Origin: Hordeum vulgare subsp. vulgare
Taxonomy: Eukaryota; Streptophyta; Magnoliopsida; Poales; Poaceae
Assembly: GCF_904849725.1 (NCBI RefSeq)
Contig: NC_058522.1
Location: 454,958,844 to 455,022,843, forward strand
Direction: 5' to 3'
DNA: 64,000 bases
The translations under genes were made by a program, and so were the position numbers. This document shows positions 41,319 through 54,512 of this stretch, piece after piece; positions within the stretch are counted from its first letter, which is position 1, and each line of letters begins with the position of its first letter. The notes beneath the pieces are model-generated. The model did not search any database and was not told where the DNA came from. It saw only the letters and a program-made list of their open reading frames with translations.

Positions 41319-43143
41319 TGTTGGAATTATGCCCTAGAGGCAATAATAAATGTATAGTTATAATTATAATTCCTGTATCAAGATAATAGTTTGTTATCCA
41401 TGCTATAATTGTATTGAATGAAGACTCATTTACATGTGTGGATACATAGACAAAACACCGTCCCTAGCATGCCTCTAGTTGGCTAGCCAGTTGATTGATG
41501 ATAGTCAGTGTCTTCTGATTATGAACAAGGTGTTGTTGCTTGATAACTGCATCACGTCATTAGGAGAATCACGTGATGGACTGGACCCAAACTAATAGAC
41601 GTAGCATGTTGATCGTGTCATTTTGTTGCTACTGTTTTCTGCGTGTCAAGTATTTATTCCTATGACCATGAGATCATATAACTCACTGACACCGGAGGAA
41701 TGCTTTGTGTGTATCAAACGTCGCAACGTAACTGGGTGACTATAAAGATGCTCTACAGGTATCTCCCAAGGTGTTAGTTGATTTAGTATGGATCAAGACT
41801 GGGATTTGTCACTCCGTGTGACGGAGAGGTATCTCGGGGCCCACTCGGTAATACAACATCACACACAAGCCTTGCAAGAAATGTAACTTAGTGTAAGTTG
41901 TGGGATCTTGTATTACGGAACGAGTAAAGAGACTTGCCAGTAAACGAGATTGAAATAGGTATGCGGATACTGACGATCGAATCTCGGGCAAGTAACATAC
42001 CGAAGGACAAAGGGAATGACATACGGGATTATACGAATCCTTGGCACTGAGGTTCAAACGATAAGATCTTCGTAGAATATGTAGGATCCAATATGGGCAT
42101 CCAGGTCCCACTATTGGATATTGACCGAGGAGTCTCTCGGGTCATGTCTACATAGTTCTCGAACCCGCAGGGTCTGCACACTTAAGGTTTGACGTTGTTT
42201 TATGCGTATTTGAGTTATATGGTTGGTTACCGAATGTTGTTCGGAGTCCCGGATGAGATCACGGACGTCACGAGGGTTTCCGGAATAGTCCGGAAACGAA
42301 GATTGATATATAGGATGACCTCATTTGATTACCGGAAGGTTTTCGGAGTTACCGGGAATGTACCGGGAATGACGAATGGGTTCCGGGAGTTCACCAGGGG
42401 GGGGGGCGACCCACCCCGGGAAGCCCATTGGCTTTGGGGAGACACACCAGCCCTTAGTGGGCTGGTGGGACAGCCCCAAAGGGGCCTATGCGCCAAGAGA
42501 AGGAAATCAAAGGAAAAGAAAAAAAAAGAGGGAGGAAGTGGGAAGGGAGGGGGACTCCTCCCACCAAACCAAGTCCAACTCGGTTTGGGGGGGGGAGTCC
42601 TCCCCCCCTTGGCTCGGCCGACCCCTTGGTAGTCCCTTGGACCCCAAGGCAAGGTCCCCCTCCCTCCTCCTATATATATGGGGCTTTTAGGGCAGATTTG
42701 AGACGACTTTCTCACGGCTGCCCGACCACATACCTCCATAGTTTTTCCTCTAGATCGCGTTTCTGCGGAGCTCGGGCGGAGCCCTGCTGAGACGAGATCA
42801 TCACCAACCTCCGGAGCGCCGTCACGCTGCCGGAGAACTCTTCTACCTCTCCGTCTCTCTTGCTGGATCAAGAAGGCCGAGATCATCGTCAAGCTGTACG
42901 TGTGCTGAACGCGGAGGTGCCGTCCGTTCGGTACTAGATCGTGGGACTGATTGCGGGATTGTTCGCGGGGCGGATCGAGGGACGTGAGGACGTTCCACTA
43001 CATCAACCGCGTTCTCTAACGCTTCTGCTGTACGATCTACAAGGGTACGTAGATCACTCATCCCCTCTCGTAGATGGACATCACCATGATAGGTCTTCGT
43101 GCGCGTAGGAAAATTTTTGTTTCCCATGCGACGTTCCCCAACA
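41319..43143 (+). repeat. 3' LTR of the Copia element
   Basis: 1,825 bases, TG...CA, uninterrupted. It gives the reference for the pre-insertion state of the 5' LTR around the CACTA-4 site (CCATGAGATCAT at about 41665). Confidence 0.96.
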
Positions 43144-43148
43144 CTCCT

Positions 43149-44220
43149 CACCTCGGCCCCCTTCCTCCTCCGTCACCATTCGTCGCTGTCGGTGTAGCCA
43201 GGGTGGCACCTGTCGCGGCGGACTTCTCTTCTCCGCACGATTGGAAGTGCAGTCGGGGCTATCTCCCTCCCAACGACGGTGTTCCTAGGGCGACTACGGC
43301 TCGGCGGGGGCTGGCCGAGGGCTCTTCGGCGCATGCACTTTCTGCGGGGCGATGTGGTGGTGCAACCATGGTCGACGGCGCCTGCCCGGGCTAGATCTGG
43401 GCCCATTTGGGTTGGTGCTGACCGACTATTCTTCATGTGGCGACGGTGTTACCTGGCGGTGTAGGTAGGGTGTCAGGGGTCTTCGAGCAACGATAATGCG
43501 GTCTGCCGTCGTGCTGCAGCGCGAGGACAAGGACTTTGTGGGCCCATTTAGGTCCGGCCGGGCCACTAGGGACCTGGTTTGCCCCTTTTGACGCGTTTAG
43601 ATGGCTGTCATAGTGGCGGTGGAGGCAGTTCCCTCCTGTTTGGTTGCGTGGCCGTTTCCCCCGATTCCAGTGTTCTCTCCTTCTTCTGGTTGGTCTCAGG
43701 TCGATCACCTCAGAGCGATGACGAGGATGGCTCCAAGACCGTGGTGGCGCATGCTAGTAGGCGGCTAGCTAGGTGGAGCTCGATGGAGCATCTGAGGTGG
43801 TGTTGGTTGTTTTGGGTTGGGAGAAATACCTGGCGGCTCGTCCGTCACCGATGCGGTGACGCCTGCGGGCGCCGCCATTCCTTCCTGAGGCGTCGGATAT
43901 ACCCCTTCCACACTGTCCTTCGCATACCGGGGGAAACCCTAGTACTAGTACGGATAGCAGCGTCATTGTCGCATTCCTTCTTGAAGGTGTTGCACGATAC
44001 GCGACGCTTCAGAGTGTTAGGAGCGCGGTGGGACTTCTCTGTAGGGTGCAGCGATGGTCGGTCATCGTGATCGTTTCATTGTTTTGTCGATGTCACCATT
44101 TAATTCTTTTTTCTTTCTCTCTCGTTTTGTTTTGGGCTTCGTTGTGCTGCGACCCTAGCAAGCTTTGTAGCAGATGGTTGCTTTATATTAATAAAGCGGG
44201 GGGAAACCCTTTATCGTCAA
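43149..44220 (+). other. Right arm of the non-LTR-type remnant, no supported gene
   Basis: GC-rich first half with many frames, none with a domain. Contains GGGGGAAACCCTAGTA and TTCCTTCTTGAAGGTGTTG, phrases familiar from wheat LINE-like sequences, and ends in TAATAAAGCGGGG. The 163-codon plus frame at 43579-44070 is not supported by anything else. Confidence 0.5.
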
Positions 44221-44317
44221 AAATATAAGTCTTTCTAGAGATTTCACTAGACAATGATAAGGAAATAAATGGCCTTAGCGAGCTAGACTTTGTAGTATGA
44301 TGTCAACCGTAGAGTCT
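44221..44317. mobile_element. Right fragment of the split Stowaway MITE and flank
   Basis: AAATATAAGTCTTTCTAGAGATTTCACTAG is the familiar inner part of a Stowaway element and resumes what stopped at 29735. The far inverted end is not found, so the MITE is truncated before the Gypsy-2 LTR remnant. Confidence 0.6.
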
Positions 44318-44774
44318 GGCGGTGGAGAAGCTCCCGGAGATCAATCCTCCCTCCAGAAAGGTGCCGGGAAGGGGTCTCCTGGCGCTCCCGATCTCGAAAG
44401 CGCTGCGGCGGCGGAACGGTGGAAGAAAACGCGATTCTGGATGTTGTGGAAGGGTTTTCTCGTGGAGGACTAAATATAGGAAAAAGGAGCGCACCGGAGG
44501 AGGTGGGCCCCCTCTGGCCCATCTTCGGCGATCATCGAGCTCCCGTCACACTGATTTTTATATATTATTTCTAGAATTTTTGGGGTTTCAGAAAATAGGG
44601 TAAAAGCTCCTGCAAGAAAGCCATGAGCAGACATAAACTGGCACTGGGTGCACTAAGTTAGTAGGTTAGTCCAAATATGTTAAAAATGATATAAAAGTGT
44701 TGCAAAACATATAACAATGTCACCCAAAAGATCATGGAACAAGCAGCAATTATAGATACGTTTGGGACGTATCA
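44318..44774 (-). repeat. Truncated 3' LTR of Gypsy-2
   Basis: Aligns with 57873-58398 of the 5' LTR (shared GGAGATCAATCCTCCCTCC, TCTCGAAAGCGCTGC). It lacks a roughly 70-base GC-rich block present at about 58070-58140 in the other copy. Confidence 0.88.
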
Positions 44775-47583
44775 ACATCCCCAAGCTTAATTTCTGCTCG
44801 TCCTCGAGTAGGTAAATGAGAACAGAAATAATTTCTGCGGTGACATGCTATTTCACATATAAGAACTACAAAGTAAAGCAAGTAAGGTATGTAATTCAAG
44901 TCAAGACAATAACAAGCAAGAGTCTATATCTAGTATTGAAATTAGCAAAGTAAGAACATAATGGTGCAAGAGCTCTCGTTGTCCGTGACTCGAATGTCTC
45001 CAAATGGTGTTTGCGTGCAAGAAGTGGGAGATGGGTTGAGAGTAAAAACAGTTTTTTAATTGAGACTTCAATCTATTAAAATTTCACAATTTGTCTCCTT
45101 CGGAATCTTATTTTGACTCATCCCCAGACCACTAGTCAGGTGCAAGTCAAAATGATCCTCTCCCTTTTAAATTTGAGCACTCATGCAATGGATGAGCGTA
45201 AGCAAGATATATTGGCACTTAGGATGTCAAATAGAATAATGATGGGGAAGGTAGACAAAAAGGGTGTGAAAGGCTCACACCAATGAGGACAATCATAGGT
45301 GAGTGAAAACCTAATGATAGATATGATGTGAGGAGTAGGGATTTCCATGCAACGGATGCACATACGAGCTATGGTAATCTCTCCAATAGAACAAGTGGGG
45401 GGTGCATCCAACTTGTTTGCTCATGAAGACCTAGAGCTCATTTGAGGAGGCTCATCATTGGAATATGCAAACCAAGTTCTATAGTGTAAAGGTCCCCACA
45501 TAGTTATGTATGAATGATAATCTCTATGTAGTACTAATATAGCAATGGAGTACGAGTATGGATCGTTCAAAAAGGAATATTAATTGTTACCCTTTCTCTC
45601 TTTTTGTCTTTCTCTCTTTTTTTCTTTATTTTTTTCTTTCTTTATTTATTTTTGTGGCCTCTTTGGCTCTTTATTTTATCTCTCATTTGTCCTCTTTAGG
45701 ATCTTTTCATTTTGTCCTCTTTGGGATCTTTTCCTCTATTAAGGGCAACACTCTATTTTTTTACAAGAGTAGCAAGAAAAATCTTCACACTTTATATGAA
45801 GTACTCAACATAAAGAACAATGATAACTATCATGATGTATGCAAATGTATGCCTCTGCCAGTGTAGCGGGATGTGCAATGATACTAGCGCGTCATGTAGT
45901 AAAAATAATAAGCCCAGCTAACATGCGACTCCTCAACAAGCAAAAGCATGTATAACAGGAAGATCAAGTCATGAGATGATGGATGTTGCATGGCAATGTA
46001 TCTCGGGAAGGCTATGGAAATGCCTTAATAGGTAGGTATGGTGGTTGTTTTGAGGAAGATATAATGAGGCTTATGTATGACAGAGCGTATCATGTCATGG
46101 GTTTGGATGCACCTCCGAAGTTTGCACCAACTCTCGATGTGAGAAAGGGCAATGCACAGTACTAAATAGGCTAGCAAAATATGGATGGCGGAAGTGCCAA
46201 TAATCGAATACTCACATTAGTCCTAAGAACTCATACACTTACTATCGGTAACTTTCTGTCTAGTCAGGAAATTCACAAAGATAAAAGCACCCCGGGGAGG
46301 ATGTTTGGGGGCTTGGTTATCCTTGAGCATCCTGGACCCATGGTAACGTGAGGGTACTCTATATATTCCAACCCCTCCAAAGGTTAGCGATCAGTTTAAT
46401 AGCTAGAGTTCTCAACCAATTTTAATATTTTGAAAAACACACGGATTTCCCAAAATACGACACCTATCACTAATAGGCTCAAGCTCTCGGCACTAATAGT
46501 CCAAACATTACTCAAATCAATACGTCAAAACTATTTCTAGTTACTACTATACTTGAATAGCAACCTTAATTACCTAGTCATGCAAGACACACAACTCAAT
46601 GCAATAGGCCAACTATCTAAACAAGATAGTTCAATAGAGATCCAAAATCAACCTAAATAAATAAATAGATCTTAAAAGATAAGCATGAAAACTAAGAGCT
46701 AGGCATGATAGTAGCTATGGAAAGATATAGAACACACAAAAATATAAGCATGAAAACTATGTTGTGTTCTAGAGTGGAATGGAGCGTGTTTTTCTCCCAA
46801 ACAAAGAAGGATAGGGTCAAAATTGCTATAAACAGCAAGTAAAACTAAAACAAACTAAAAAGTAAAGAGCGAGACGCTACAAGTATAGCACATAACATAT
46901 GAAGTGATAAAAATATAGCATGGAGGTGGACGAACTGATGATTGTTGATGGAGAAGGGGATGCACGGGGGTATCCCCAATCTTAGACGCTTGAGTATCCT
47001 TGAATATTTCTTGGGGGTGCATGGGGGAATCCCCAATCTTGATCGCTTGACACTCCTAGATCTTCTTTCATCATCTTCCACCGCATACTTGAAAACTCCC
47101 TCCATACGAAACTCATCATAAGCTGATTAGAGAGGTTAGTGCCCATAATAAATAATGTATTCCTTGCTGGAAATGAGGATTTTCAGGAATAGCTACTCTT
47201 TATCAAGATTGCCAAGAGGTTTTTGCAAATAAAAAGCAAGCTTAAGATTTGCAAAGTAATGAAAATGCAAAACAGGGCAGAATCTTTGAAAAATAGAACA
47301 GCAGGTAGTAAATAATTTATTCGGGGTACGTCGGCAACTCAAATAAAAAAACTCAGAACTGATGCCAGAAAGAAAATTATATAGATCATGCTGTCAAAAC
47401 AATGTAGGTCAAAAAGATGATTTGGTGATTTATGGTGAATTTTTCTATCAGGAAGACAAAATCTGTTTCTGGACAGCATGTCACAATTCTTGCACTCCCT
47501 TGCAATCGGAGGCTAAACTTGGCACAAAGCTTAAAAATAAAGATACAATGATGTTGCTGACGTACTAACAAACATCAAGACCA
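44775..47583 (-). other. Gypsy-2 3' internal region, non-coding
   Basis: AT-rich, with a long pyrimidine tract (45590-45700) and a diverged 58-bp direct repeat around GGGGTATCCCCAATCTTAGA (46961 and 47019). No reverse transcriptase or integrase seen. The equivalent region of Gypsy-1 (49544-52240) has the same layout. Confidence 0.7.
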
Positions 47584-47999
47584 CTAAAACTGAAAGTAAA
47601 ACCAAATTTGGTTGCCTCCCAACAAGCGCTTTATTTTATTCCTTTGAGCTAGGCACAATGCAAGAGATGAGGATCGTAATTCTCCGAGGTCATCGGAGCC
47701 ATAAAAACCTTCAAACGGACCCTCAACAAGTTCATCCTTATTTTTCCTAGGGAATACGTACGTACCTTTTGCTTTCCCACGTAAGCGTGTGTGTACTTTA
47801 CCTATATCAATGAAGCCTCTCATAGCTCGGAGGAAGTCCCTTCCAAGCACTATATTTCCTTGGTTTGGCTCCATGATGAAGAAATCAACATACACATTCC
47901 TCTTTACGAATGCAACCTGGACATCTTTTACCTTTCCCTGGATTTTAGAAATATCACCATTAGTATGTTCATGATAAGATGAAAATTCTCCATGTTTAA
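47584..47999 (-). pseudogene. Gypsy-2 protease region, 3' part
   Basis: The minus-strand frame encodes VQVAFVKRNVYVDFFIMEPN then IVLGRDFLRAMRGFIDIG, the distal half of a retroviral-type aspartic protease domain (the IVLGRxFL motif follows the active site in this family). Its 5' continuation is at 56059 onward, on the far side of Gypsy-1. The frame ends at 47584 without reaching reverse transcriptase. Confidence 0.75.
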
Positions 48000-49543
48000 T
48001 GCTACTTCTCAAACAACAGCGCCAGATTGACACTTTGACAGATATTTTCTTGCGTTGGTTTTTCCCTTGAAGAGGAAAGGGTGATGCAGCACAAGAGCAG
48101 TAAGTATTTTCCTCAGTTTGAGAACCAAGGTATCAATCCAGTAGGAGAATCTCGTCAAGTCCAGAGTACCTGCGCAAACACAAAAGAGCTTGCACCCAAC
48201 GCTATAAAGGGGTTGTCAATCCCTTCAAGATTGATTGCAAAGTGAGATCTGAAGGCGCAAAGTGCAACGAAGTAAAAGTGTAAGGCTGAAAATATGATGT
48301 GAAGTAGACCCGGGGGCCATAGTGTTCACTAGAGGCTTCTCTAAAAATAGAAAATATCACGGTGGGTGAACAAAGTACTGTCGAGCAATTGACAGAATCG
48401 CGCAAAGTCATGACGATATCTAACGCAATGATCATACATATAGGCATCACGTCCGAGACAAGTAGACCGATACTTTCTGCATCTACTACTATTACTCCAC
48501 ACATCGACCGCTATCCAGCATGCATCTAGTGTATTGAGTTCATGACAAACAGAGTAACGCCTTAAGCAAGATGACATGATGTAGAGGGATAAACTCAAAC
48601 CAATGATGAAAACCCCATCTTTTTACCCTTGATGGCAACAACACGATGCGTGCCTCGCTACCCCTTCTGTCACTGGGTGAGGTCACCGCACGGTATGAAC
48701 CCAAAACCAAGCACTTCTCCCATTGCAAAAATCATAGATCAAGTTGGTCAAACAAAACCCACAACTCAAAGAGAATTACAAGGATATGAAATCATGCATA
48801 TAAGAGAGATCAGAAGAAACTCAAATAAGATTCATAGATAATCTGATCATAAATCGACAATTCATCGGATCTCGACAAACACACCGCAAAAGAAGATTAC
48901 ATCGGATAGATCTCCATGAAGATCATGGAGAACTTTGTATTGAAGATCCAAGAGAGATAAGAAGCCATCTAGCTACTAGATATGGACCCGTAGGTCTATG
49001 GTGAACTACTCACGCATCATTGGAGAGGTCATGGTGTTGATGAAGAAGCCCTCCGTATCCGAATCACCCCTCCGGTAGGGCACCAGAACGTGCCCCAGAT
49101 GAGATCTTGCGGAGACAGAAGCTTGCGGCGGCGGAAAAATATTTTCGTGGCTCTCTTGATTTTTTCTGGGATTTTAGGGAATATATAGGCGAAAGACCTA
49201 GTGCATGGGAGGCCCAGGGAGCCACAAGCCTGGGAGGCGCGGGCCCCCTGGCCGCGCCATGAGGGCATGTGGGGTCCCTGGTGACCCTCTGCCTGGGTTC
49301 TCAAGAATCCCGATCGTCTTCTATTTCAGAAAAAATATTTTCGGAAGTTTTATTCCGTTTGGACTCCGTTTAAAATCCTCCTCTGAAAAGGGTCAAAAAC
49401 ACGGAAAAAATAGGAACTGGCACTTGGCACTGAGTTAATAAGTTAGTCCCAAAAAAGATATAAAAGGCATACAAAACATCCAAAGTGTGACAAGATAATA
49501 GCATGAAACCATAAAAAATTATAGATACTTTGGAGACGTATCA
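48000..49543 (-). repeat. 3' LTR of Gypsy-1
   Basis: 1,544 bases, pairs with 54513-56053. On the coding strand it starts TGATACGTCTCCAAAGTATC and ends GAGAAGTAGCA. Confidence 0.95.
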
Positions 49544-52240
49544 AGCATCCCCAAGCTTAGCTCCTGCTCGTCCTCGAGCAGGGAAGTGATAAAGACTGAA
49601 TTTTTGATGTGGAATGCTACCTAGCATAGTTGTCCTTTGTAACTTCTTTCATATGACATGAATGTTCAGATCCGTAAGATTCAAAACAATAGTTTTCTAT
49701 TGACATGAAAACAATAATACTTCAAGCAAACTAGCAAGGTAATCATGAACTTTCGAAATAACGAGGCCAAAGAAAGTTATCCCTACAAAATCATATAGTC
49801 TGGCTATGCTCCATCATCCTCACACAACTAATGTAAATCATGCACAACCCCGGTATTGGCCAAGTAATTGTTTTCACACTCTTACTTTCTCAAACCTTTG
49901 ACAACTATCACGCAATACATGAGCGTGAGCCATGGATATAACACTATAGGTGGAATAGAGTGTGCTGGTGGTCGTGAGACAAAAAAAAGAGGAGATGATC
50001 ACATTGACTCGGCGTATCAAAGGGCTATGGAGATGCCCATTAATAGATATCAATGTGAGTGAGTAGGGATTTCCATACAAAGGATGTACTAGAGCTATAA
50101 GTATGTGAAAGCTCAAAACGAGAATTAGTGGGTGTGCATCCAACTTGCTTGCTCACGAAGACCTAGGGAAATTTGAGGAAGCCCATCATTGGAATATACA
50201 AGCCAAGTTATATAATGAAGATTCCCACTAGCATATGGTGGTGACGAAACGAGAAGCTCTCAACCATGAAGAACATGGTGCTATTATGAAGCACAAGTGT
50301 GGAAAAGATAGTAGCATTGTCCCTTCTCTCTTTTTCTCTCTTTTTTATTTGGGCTCTTTGGCCTCTTTCCATATCTCCCCTTTTTTTATTGTGGGCAACT
50401 TTGGCCTCTTTTTTTTCCTCACATGGGACAATGCTCTAAGAATGATGATCATCACACTTTTATTTACTCACAGCTAAAAGCTTAGAACGATGATGACTCT
50501 ATAGGAAACGCCTCCGGTAGTGTACCGGGATGTGCAACGATCTAGCTTGGCGTATGACGTTGAAACATCTTGCTAGCTATCTTATGATCATGCAATGGCA
50601 ATATGAGAGTGACGACACAAGTCATGAAACGGAATGGTGGGAGTTGCATGGCAATATATCTCGGAATGGCTATGAAAATGCCATAGTAGGTAGGTATGGT
50701 GGCTGTTTTGAGGAAGGCATATGGTGGGTTTGTGCACCGGCAAAAATTGCGCGACACTAGAGAGGCTAGCAATGGTGGAAGGTGAAAGTGCATCTATACC
50801 ATGGACTCACATTAGTCATGAAGAACTCACATACTTGTTGCGAAAGTTTTTATTAGTAATCGAAACAAAGTGCTAAACACATACTCCTAGGGGAAGGGTT
50901 GGTAGGTGTTAACCATCGCGCGCTCCCGACCTCAACACAAAGGATGACAATCAATAGATCAATTATGCTCCGACTTCCTAACATAGCGGTTCACCATACG
51001 TGCATGTTACGGGAATCACTAACTTCAACACAAGTATTTCGAGATTCACAACACCCTACTAACATAACTCTTAGTATTACCAAATCCACGTCTCAAAACT
51101 AATTGAGAGGAATCAAAACTTCTCTTTCTATTCAATGCACATGAAGATGGAGGTTTTTGAATCCTCTTTGGGTACCTATCACCTTTGGGACTACCTTCAT
51201 AGCACAATCCAACTACCAATTCACGCACCGCCATGCTCTAAAAGATCTAAGTGAAGCACATAGAGCAAAATTATCTAGCTCAAAATATATAAGTGAAGTA
51301 CGATGAGCATTCTAGCAAGATCACGATGAGTGCGTGTCTCTCTCAAAAGGTGTGCAGAAGCGATGATTGTGCCACAACAAAAAGAAAAGACTCCTACGAT
51401 ACAAGACGCTCCAAGCAAAACACATATCATGTGGTGAATAAAAATATAGCAACAAGTAATGTTACCGATGGATTGAAGACGAAAGAGGGGATGCCTTCCC
51501 GGGGTATCCCCAAGCTTAGGCTTTTTGGTGTCCTTGAATTTGGCTTGGGATGCCTTGGGCACCCCCAAGCTTGAGCTCTTTCCACTATTTATCCCTTTGT
51601 CCATGAGAACATCATCCAAAACTTGAAAACTTCACAACACAAAACTTAAACAGAAACTCGTGATATCATTAGCACAAGAAAACAAACTACCGCCTCTTTA
51701 GGTACTATAGCAATCTTGATTTCTACTTATATTGGTGTTAGATTACTGTATTCTCACTTTTCCATGGCTAGTACCCCCCGATACTATCGATAGTTTCATC
51801 AAAACAAGCAACCAACTCAACAAAAACAGAATCTGTATACTTTGGATACTTCTGGCACCTCAAAAATTCTGAAATATTACGACTGTTTGGGGAAAAGGCA
51901 TATAAACCAGCAGCAAAGAGAATCAACTCAAAATATCTTTCTGAATAAAAATGAAAAATAATCTCGTGAGCAAAAAGTTTTTGTCTTTTTCCAGCAGGAT
52001 CAAAGAACCATCACCAAGACTAGTCATAAAGGTTTTGCTTGGCTCAAACACAAAAAGAAACACAAAAGACACTATCATAACAGAATTATGATGGTGTGGA
52101 CGCAACAAAACAGAAAGAAAAAGATAAATTCATTGGGTTGCCTCCCAACAAGCGCTATTGTTTAACACCCTTAGCTAGGCATAAAGTGATAGGATCACGT
52201 ATCGTCGTCTTTGGTGCTGAAACCATAAGTAGCCCTCATC
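49544..52240 (-). other. Gypsy-1 3' internal region, non-coding
   Basis: About 2.7 kb with a polypurine tract AGCTTGGGGATGCT next to the 3' LTR and a pyrimidine tract at 50320-50420. Only short frames; no reverse transcriptase, RNase H or integrase motif seen on either strand. Confidence 0.7.
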
Positions 52241-52248
52241 ATGGATTC

Positions 52249-52806
52249 TTAAGGCAATCTTATTTTATTTCTAGAAAAATGCTCCATGCCCTTCTTTAAA
52301 GGAAATTGAAATCTAATATTCCCTTCCTTCATATCGATGATAGCACCGATAGTCCTCAGGAAAGGTCTACCAAGAATAATAGGGCATGTAGGATTGCAAT
52401 TAATGTCAAGCACAATGAAATCCACGGGTACATAGTTCCTATTTGCAATAATAAGAACATCATTGATCCTTCCCATGGGTTTCTTGACAGTAGAATCCGC
52501 AAGATGCAAATTAAGGGAACACTCCTCAATCTCATTAAAACCAAGAACATCACATAAAGACTTTGGAATCGCGGAAACACTAGCACCCAAATCACACAAA
52601 GCATTGCATTCATAGTTTTTGATTTTGATTTTTATAGTAGGTTCCCACTCATCATGAAGCTTTCTAGGGATAGAAACTTCCAATTCAAGTTTCTCTTCAA
52701 GATATTTTATCATAGCTTCGACAATATGATCGATAAAGGCCTTGTTTTGGCTATAAGCGTGTGGAGAGTTTAGCATGGATTGCATCAAGGAAATGCATTC
52801 AATCAA
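52249..52806 (-). CDS. Gypsy-1 protease-like coding region
   Basis: A 185-codon frame with the aspartic-protease active site CDLGASVSAIP (about residue 71, D-x-G-A form), a downstream hydrophobic INDVLIIANR strand, and CPIILGRPFLRTIGAIIDM (about residue 140). Retrotransposon proteases mature gag; here it stands without pol. The frame begins inside the polyprotein rather than at a true start, and stops separate it from the gag frame at 52875. Confidence 0.75.
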   Translation of the reverse strand: MIECISLMQSMLNSPHAYSQNKAFIDHIVEAMIKYLEEKLELEVSIPRKLHDEWEPTIKIKIKNYECNALCDLGASVSAIPKSLCDVLGFNEIEECSLNLHLADSTVKKPMGRINDVLIIANRNYVPVDFIVLDINCNPTCPIILGRPFLRTIGAIIDMKEGNIRFQFPLKKGMEHFSRNKIRLP

Positions 52807-52874
52807 GGAGTACCTTTAATTATTGAATTCCTTGAAATCCAAAGTAGTAATTTACTACTCAAGGTTTTAATATC

Positions 52875-54267
52875 TTATACTCCACTTCCAATGCTTTTAG
52901 CATTAAGATAGATGGACTCCGAATCATTGGGGCGTTTTCCAACCAAGGTGGATTCATATCGAACCCCATCATCATTAGGTTTGGCACAAGAAAACAAAGA
53001 TTCAATGGGAGTCGCACCAAGCACTTTAAGATCTTTGTGATTCTTATCACGAGAACACGCCTTTTTAAGCCATTCATGTCTAGCACAAATTTGGGCGGTT
53101 CTTTCTTTGCTCTCACTCATGGAAATGCGCATAGCTTTCAAAGTTTCATCCATATTGATCTTGGGAGGAGAACATCTAACTTTCAAAGCATCAATATCAC
53201 TAGACATTCCATCAACGCTCCTAGCCAAATCGTCAATTTTGAGTAGTTTTTCCTCTATGGACGCATTGAAAATCTTTTGCGAGTTGATAAACTCTTTGAT
53301 ATTACTCTCTAGATCAGAGGGTAATCTATTGTAATTTCCATGAGTATTGTTGTAGGAGTTGCCAAATTTATTAGAGGAGTTACTAGGAAAAGGCCTAGGA
53401 ACATAGTTTCCTCTAAAAGCATTGTTGTTGCCAAAATTATTCCTACCAACAAAGTTAACGTCCAAGCTAGCATTGCTAATCTCAATCAAGGAAGACAAGG
53501 GAATCTCATTAGGTTCTAAAGGAGCACTTCTACTAGCAACCAAATTCATTAACTCATCCATCTTAGCACTCAACGAGTTAATTTCTTCTATAGCATGTAC
53601 CTTCTTACTAGTAGGTGACCTTTCAGTGTGCCACTGAGAGTAGTTCGTCATGATATTGTCTAGGAGTTTTGTAGCTTCTCCTAACGTGATTTCCATGAAC
53701 ATTCCACCTGAGGCGGAGTCCAAGATATTTCTAGAAGCGAAATTCAAGCTAGTGTAAAAGATTTGTATAATCTTCCAAAGACTCAAGCCATGAGCGGGAC
53801 AATTTCTAATCATCAATTTCATCCTCTCCCAAGATTGTGCAACATGTTCATGATCAAGTTGCTTGAAATTCATGATATCATTGCGGAGAGAGATAATCTT
53901 AGCCGACGGGAAATACTTGGATATGTAAGCATCTTTGCACTTATTCTAAGAATCAATACTATTTTTGGGCGAAGACAAAAACCAAGTTTTTGCTCGATCT
54001 CGCAACGAGAAAGGAAAAAAGCTTCAATTTAATCACATCATTATCCACATCTTTCTTCTTTCGCATATCGCAAAGCTCAATGAAGGTATTAAGATGGGAT
54101 GCGGCATCTTCATTAGGAAGGCCGGGGAATTGCTCTTTCATAACAAGATTCAGCAAAGCAGCATTGATTTCGTATGATTCCGCACTAGTGGCGGGAGCAA
54201 CCGGAGTACTAATAAAATCATTATTATTAGTATTTGAGAAGTCATAAAGTTTGGTGTTTTCAGTCAT
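52875..54267 (-). pseudogene. Gypsy-1 gag, broken
   Basis: ATG at 54267 (MTENTKLYDF) begins gag; the first frame ends at 53959 after a frame change near 54000. The second frame (53873-52875, 332 codons) holds the typical gag core WERMKLMIRNCPAHGLSLW and LDSASGGMFMEITLGEA, then an Asn/Gly-rich NNFGNNNAFRGNY stretch and a coiled-coil region. No CCHC knuckle is visible. Gag would form the particle for packaged RNA. The frame break makes the gene inactive as it stands, unless the shift is a recent lesion. Confidence 0.8.
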
Positions 54268-54484
54268 GGTGACTTCAGCAAGCAAGCGAGCACACAAGCG
54301 AACAGAAAGCAAGCGAGAGAAAAGGGCGAACGAAAAAGGCAAACGGAAAAGGCAAACAAAAAAAGAAAATATTTTTGTAAATTTTTCTTTTTCAGAAGTG
54401 GGGGAGAGGAAAACGAGAGGCAAAAAAAGTAAATGCAAGAGATGAGTTTGCGACACTTACTTGGATGAGTTCTTGACTTGATCC

Positions 54485-54502
54485 TCCCCGGCAACGGCGC
54501 CA
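54485..54502 (-). other. Primer-binding site of Gypsy-1
   Basis: The coding strand reads TGGCGCCGTTGCCGGGGA ten bases downstream of the 5' LTR end, the usual form in wheat Gypsy elements. Confidence 0.75.
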
Positions 54503-54512
54503 GAAATCCTTC

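Larger units (their letters stand above)
29854..43143 (+). mobile_element. Angela/BARE1-like Copia LTR retrotransposon, interrupted by CACTA-4
   Basis: Both LTRs begin TGTTGGAATTATGCCCTAGA and end GACGTTCCCCAACA. The exact 5-bp duplication CTCCT flanks the whole (29849-29853 and 43144-43148). Primer-binding site, gag-pol frame and polypurine tract are in the right order. The LTRs look nearly identical by eye apart from homopolymer lengths and scattered substitutions, so insertion was recent. CACTA-4 then landed in the 5' LTR. Family name is by recollection of the LTR start and gag-pol order. Confidence 0.93.
29736..44220 (+). mobile_element. Probable non-LTR retroelement remnant (about 1.2 kb) hosting the Copia insertion
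   Basis: The two arms (29736-29853 and 43149-44220) are one sequence once the Copia element and its duplication are removed. It is flanked by the 10-base direct repeat AAATATAAGT inside a Stowaway MITE. It ends with TAATAAAGCGGGGGGAAACCC..CGTCAA, resembling 3' ends of grass LINE-like elements with a short A tail. No ORF with reverse transcriptase is present, so it is 5'-truncated or SINE-like. Class assignment is inference from end structure. Confidence 0.5.

Noticed and set aside
43579..44070. 163-codon plus-strand frame after the Copia element
   Set aside because: Lies in GC-rich LINE-like remnant; no domain, and opposite-strand frames are equally open.
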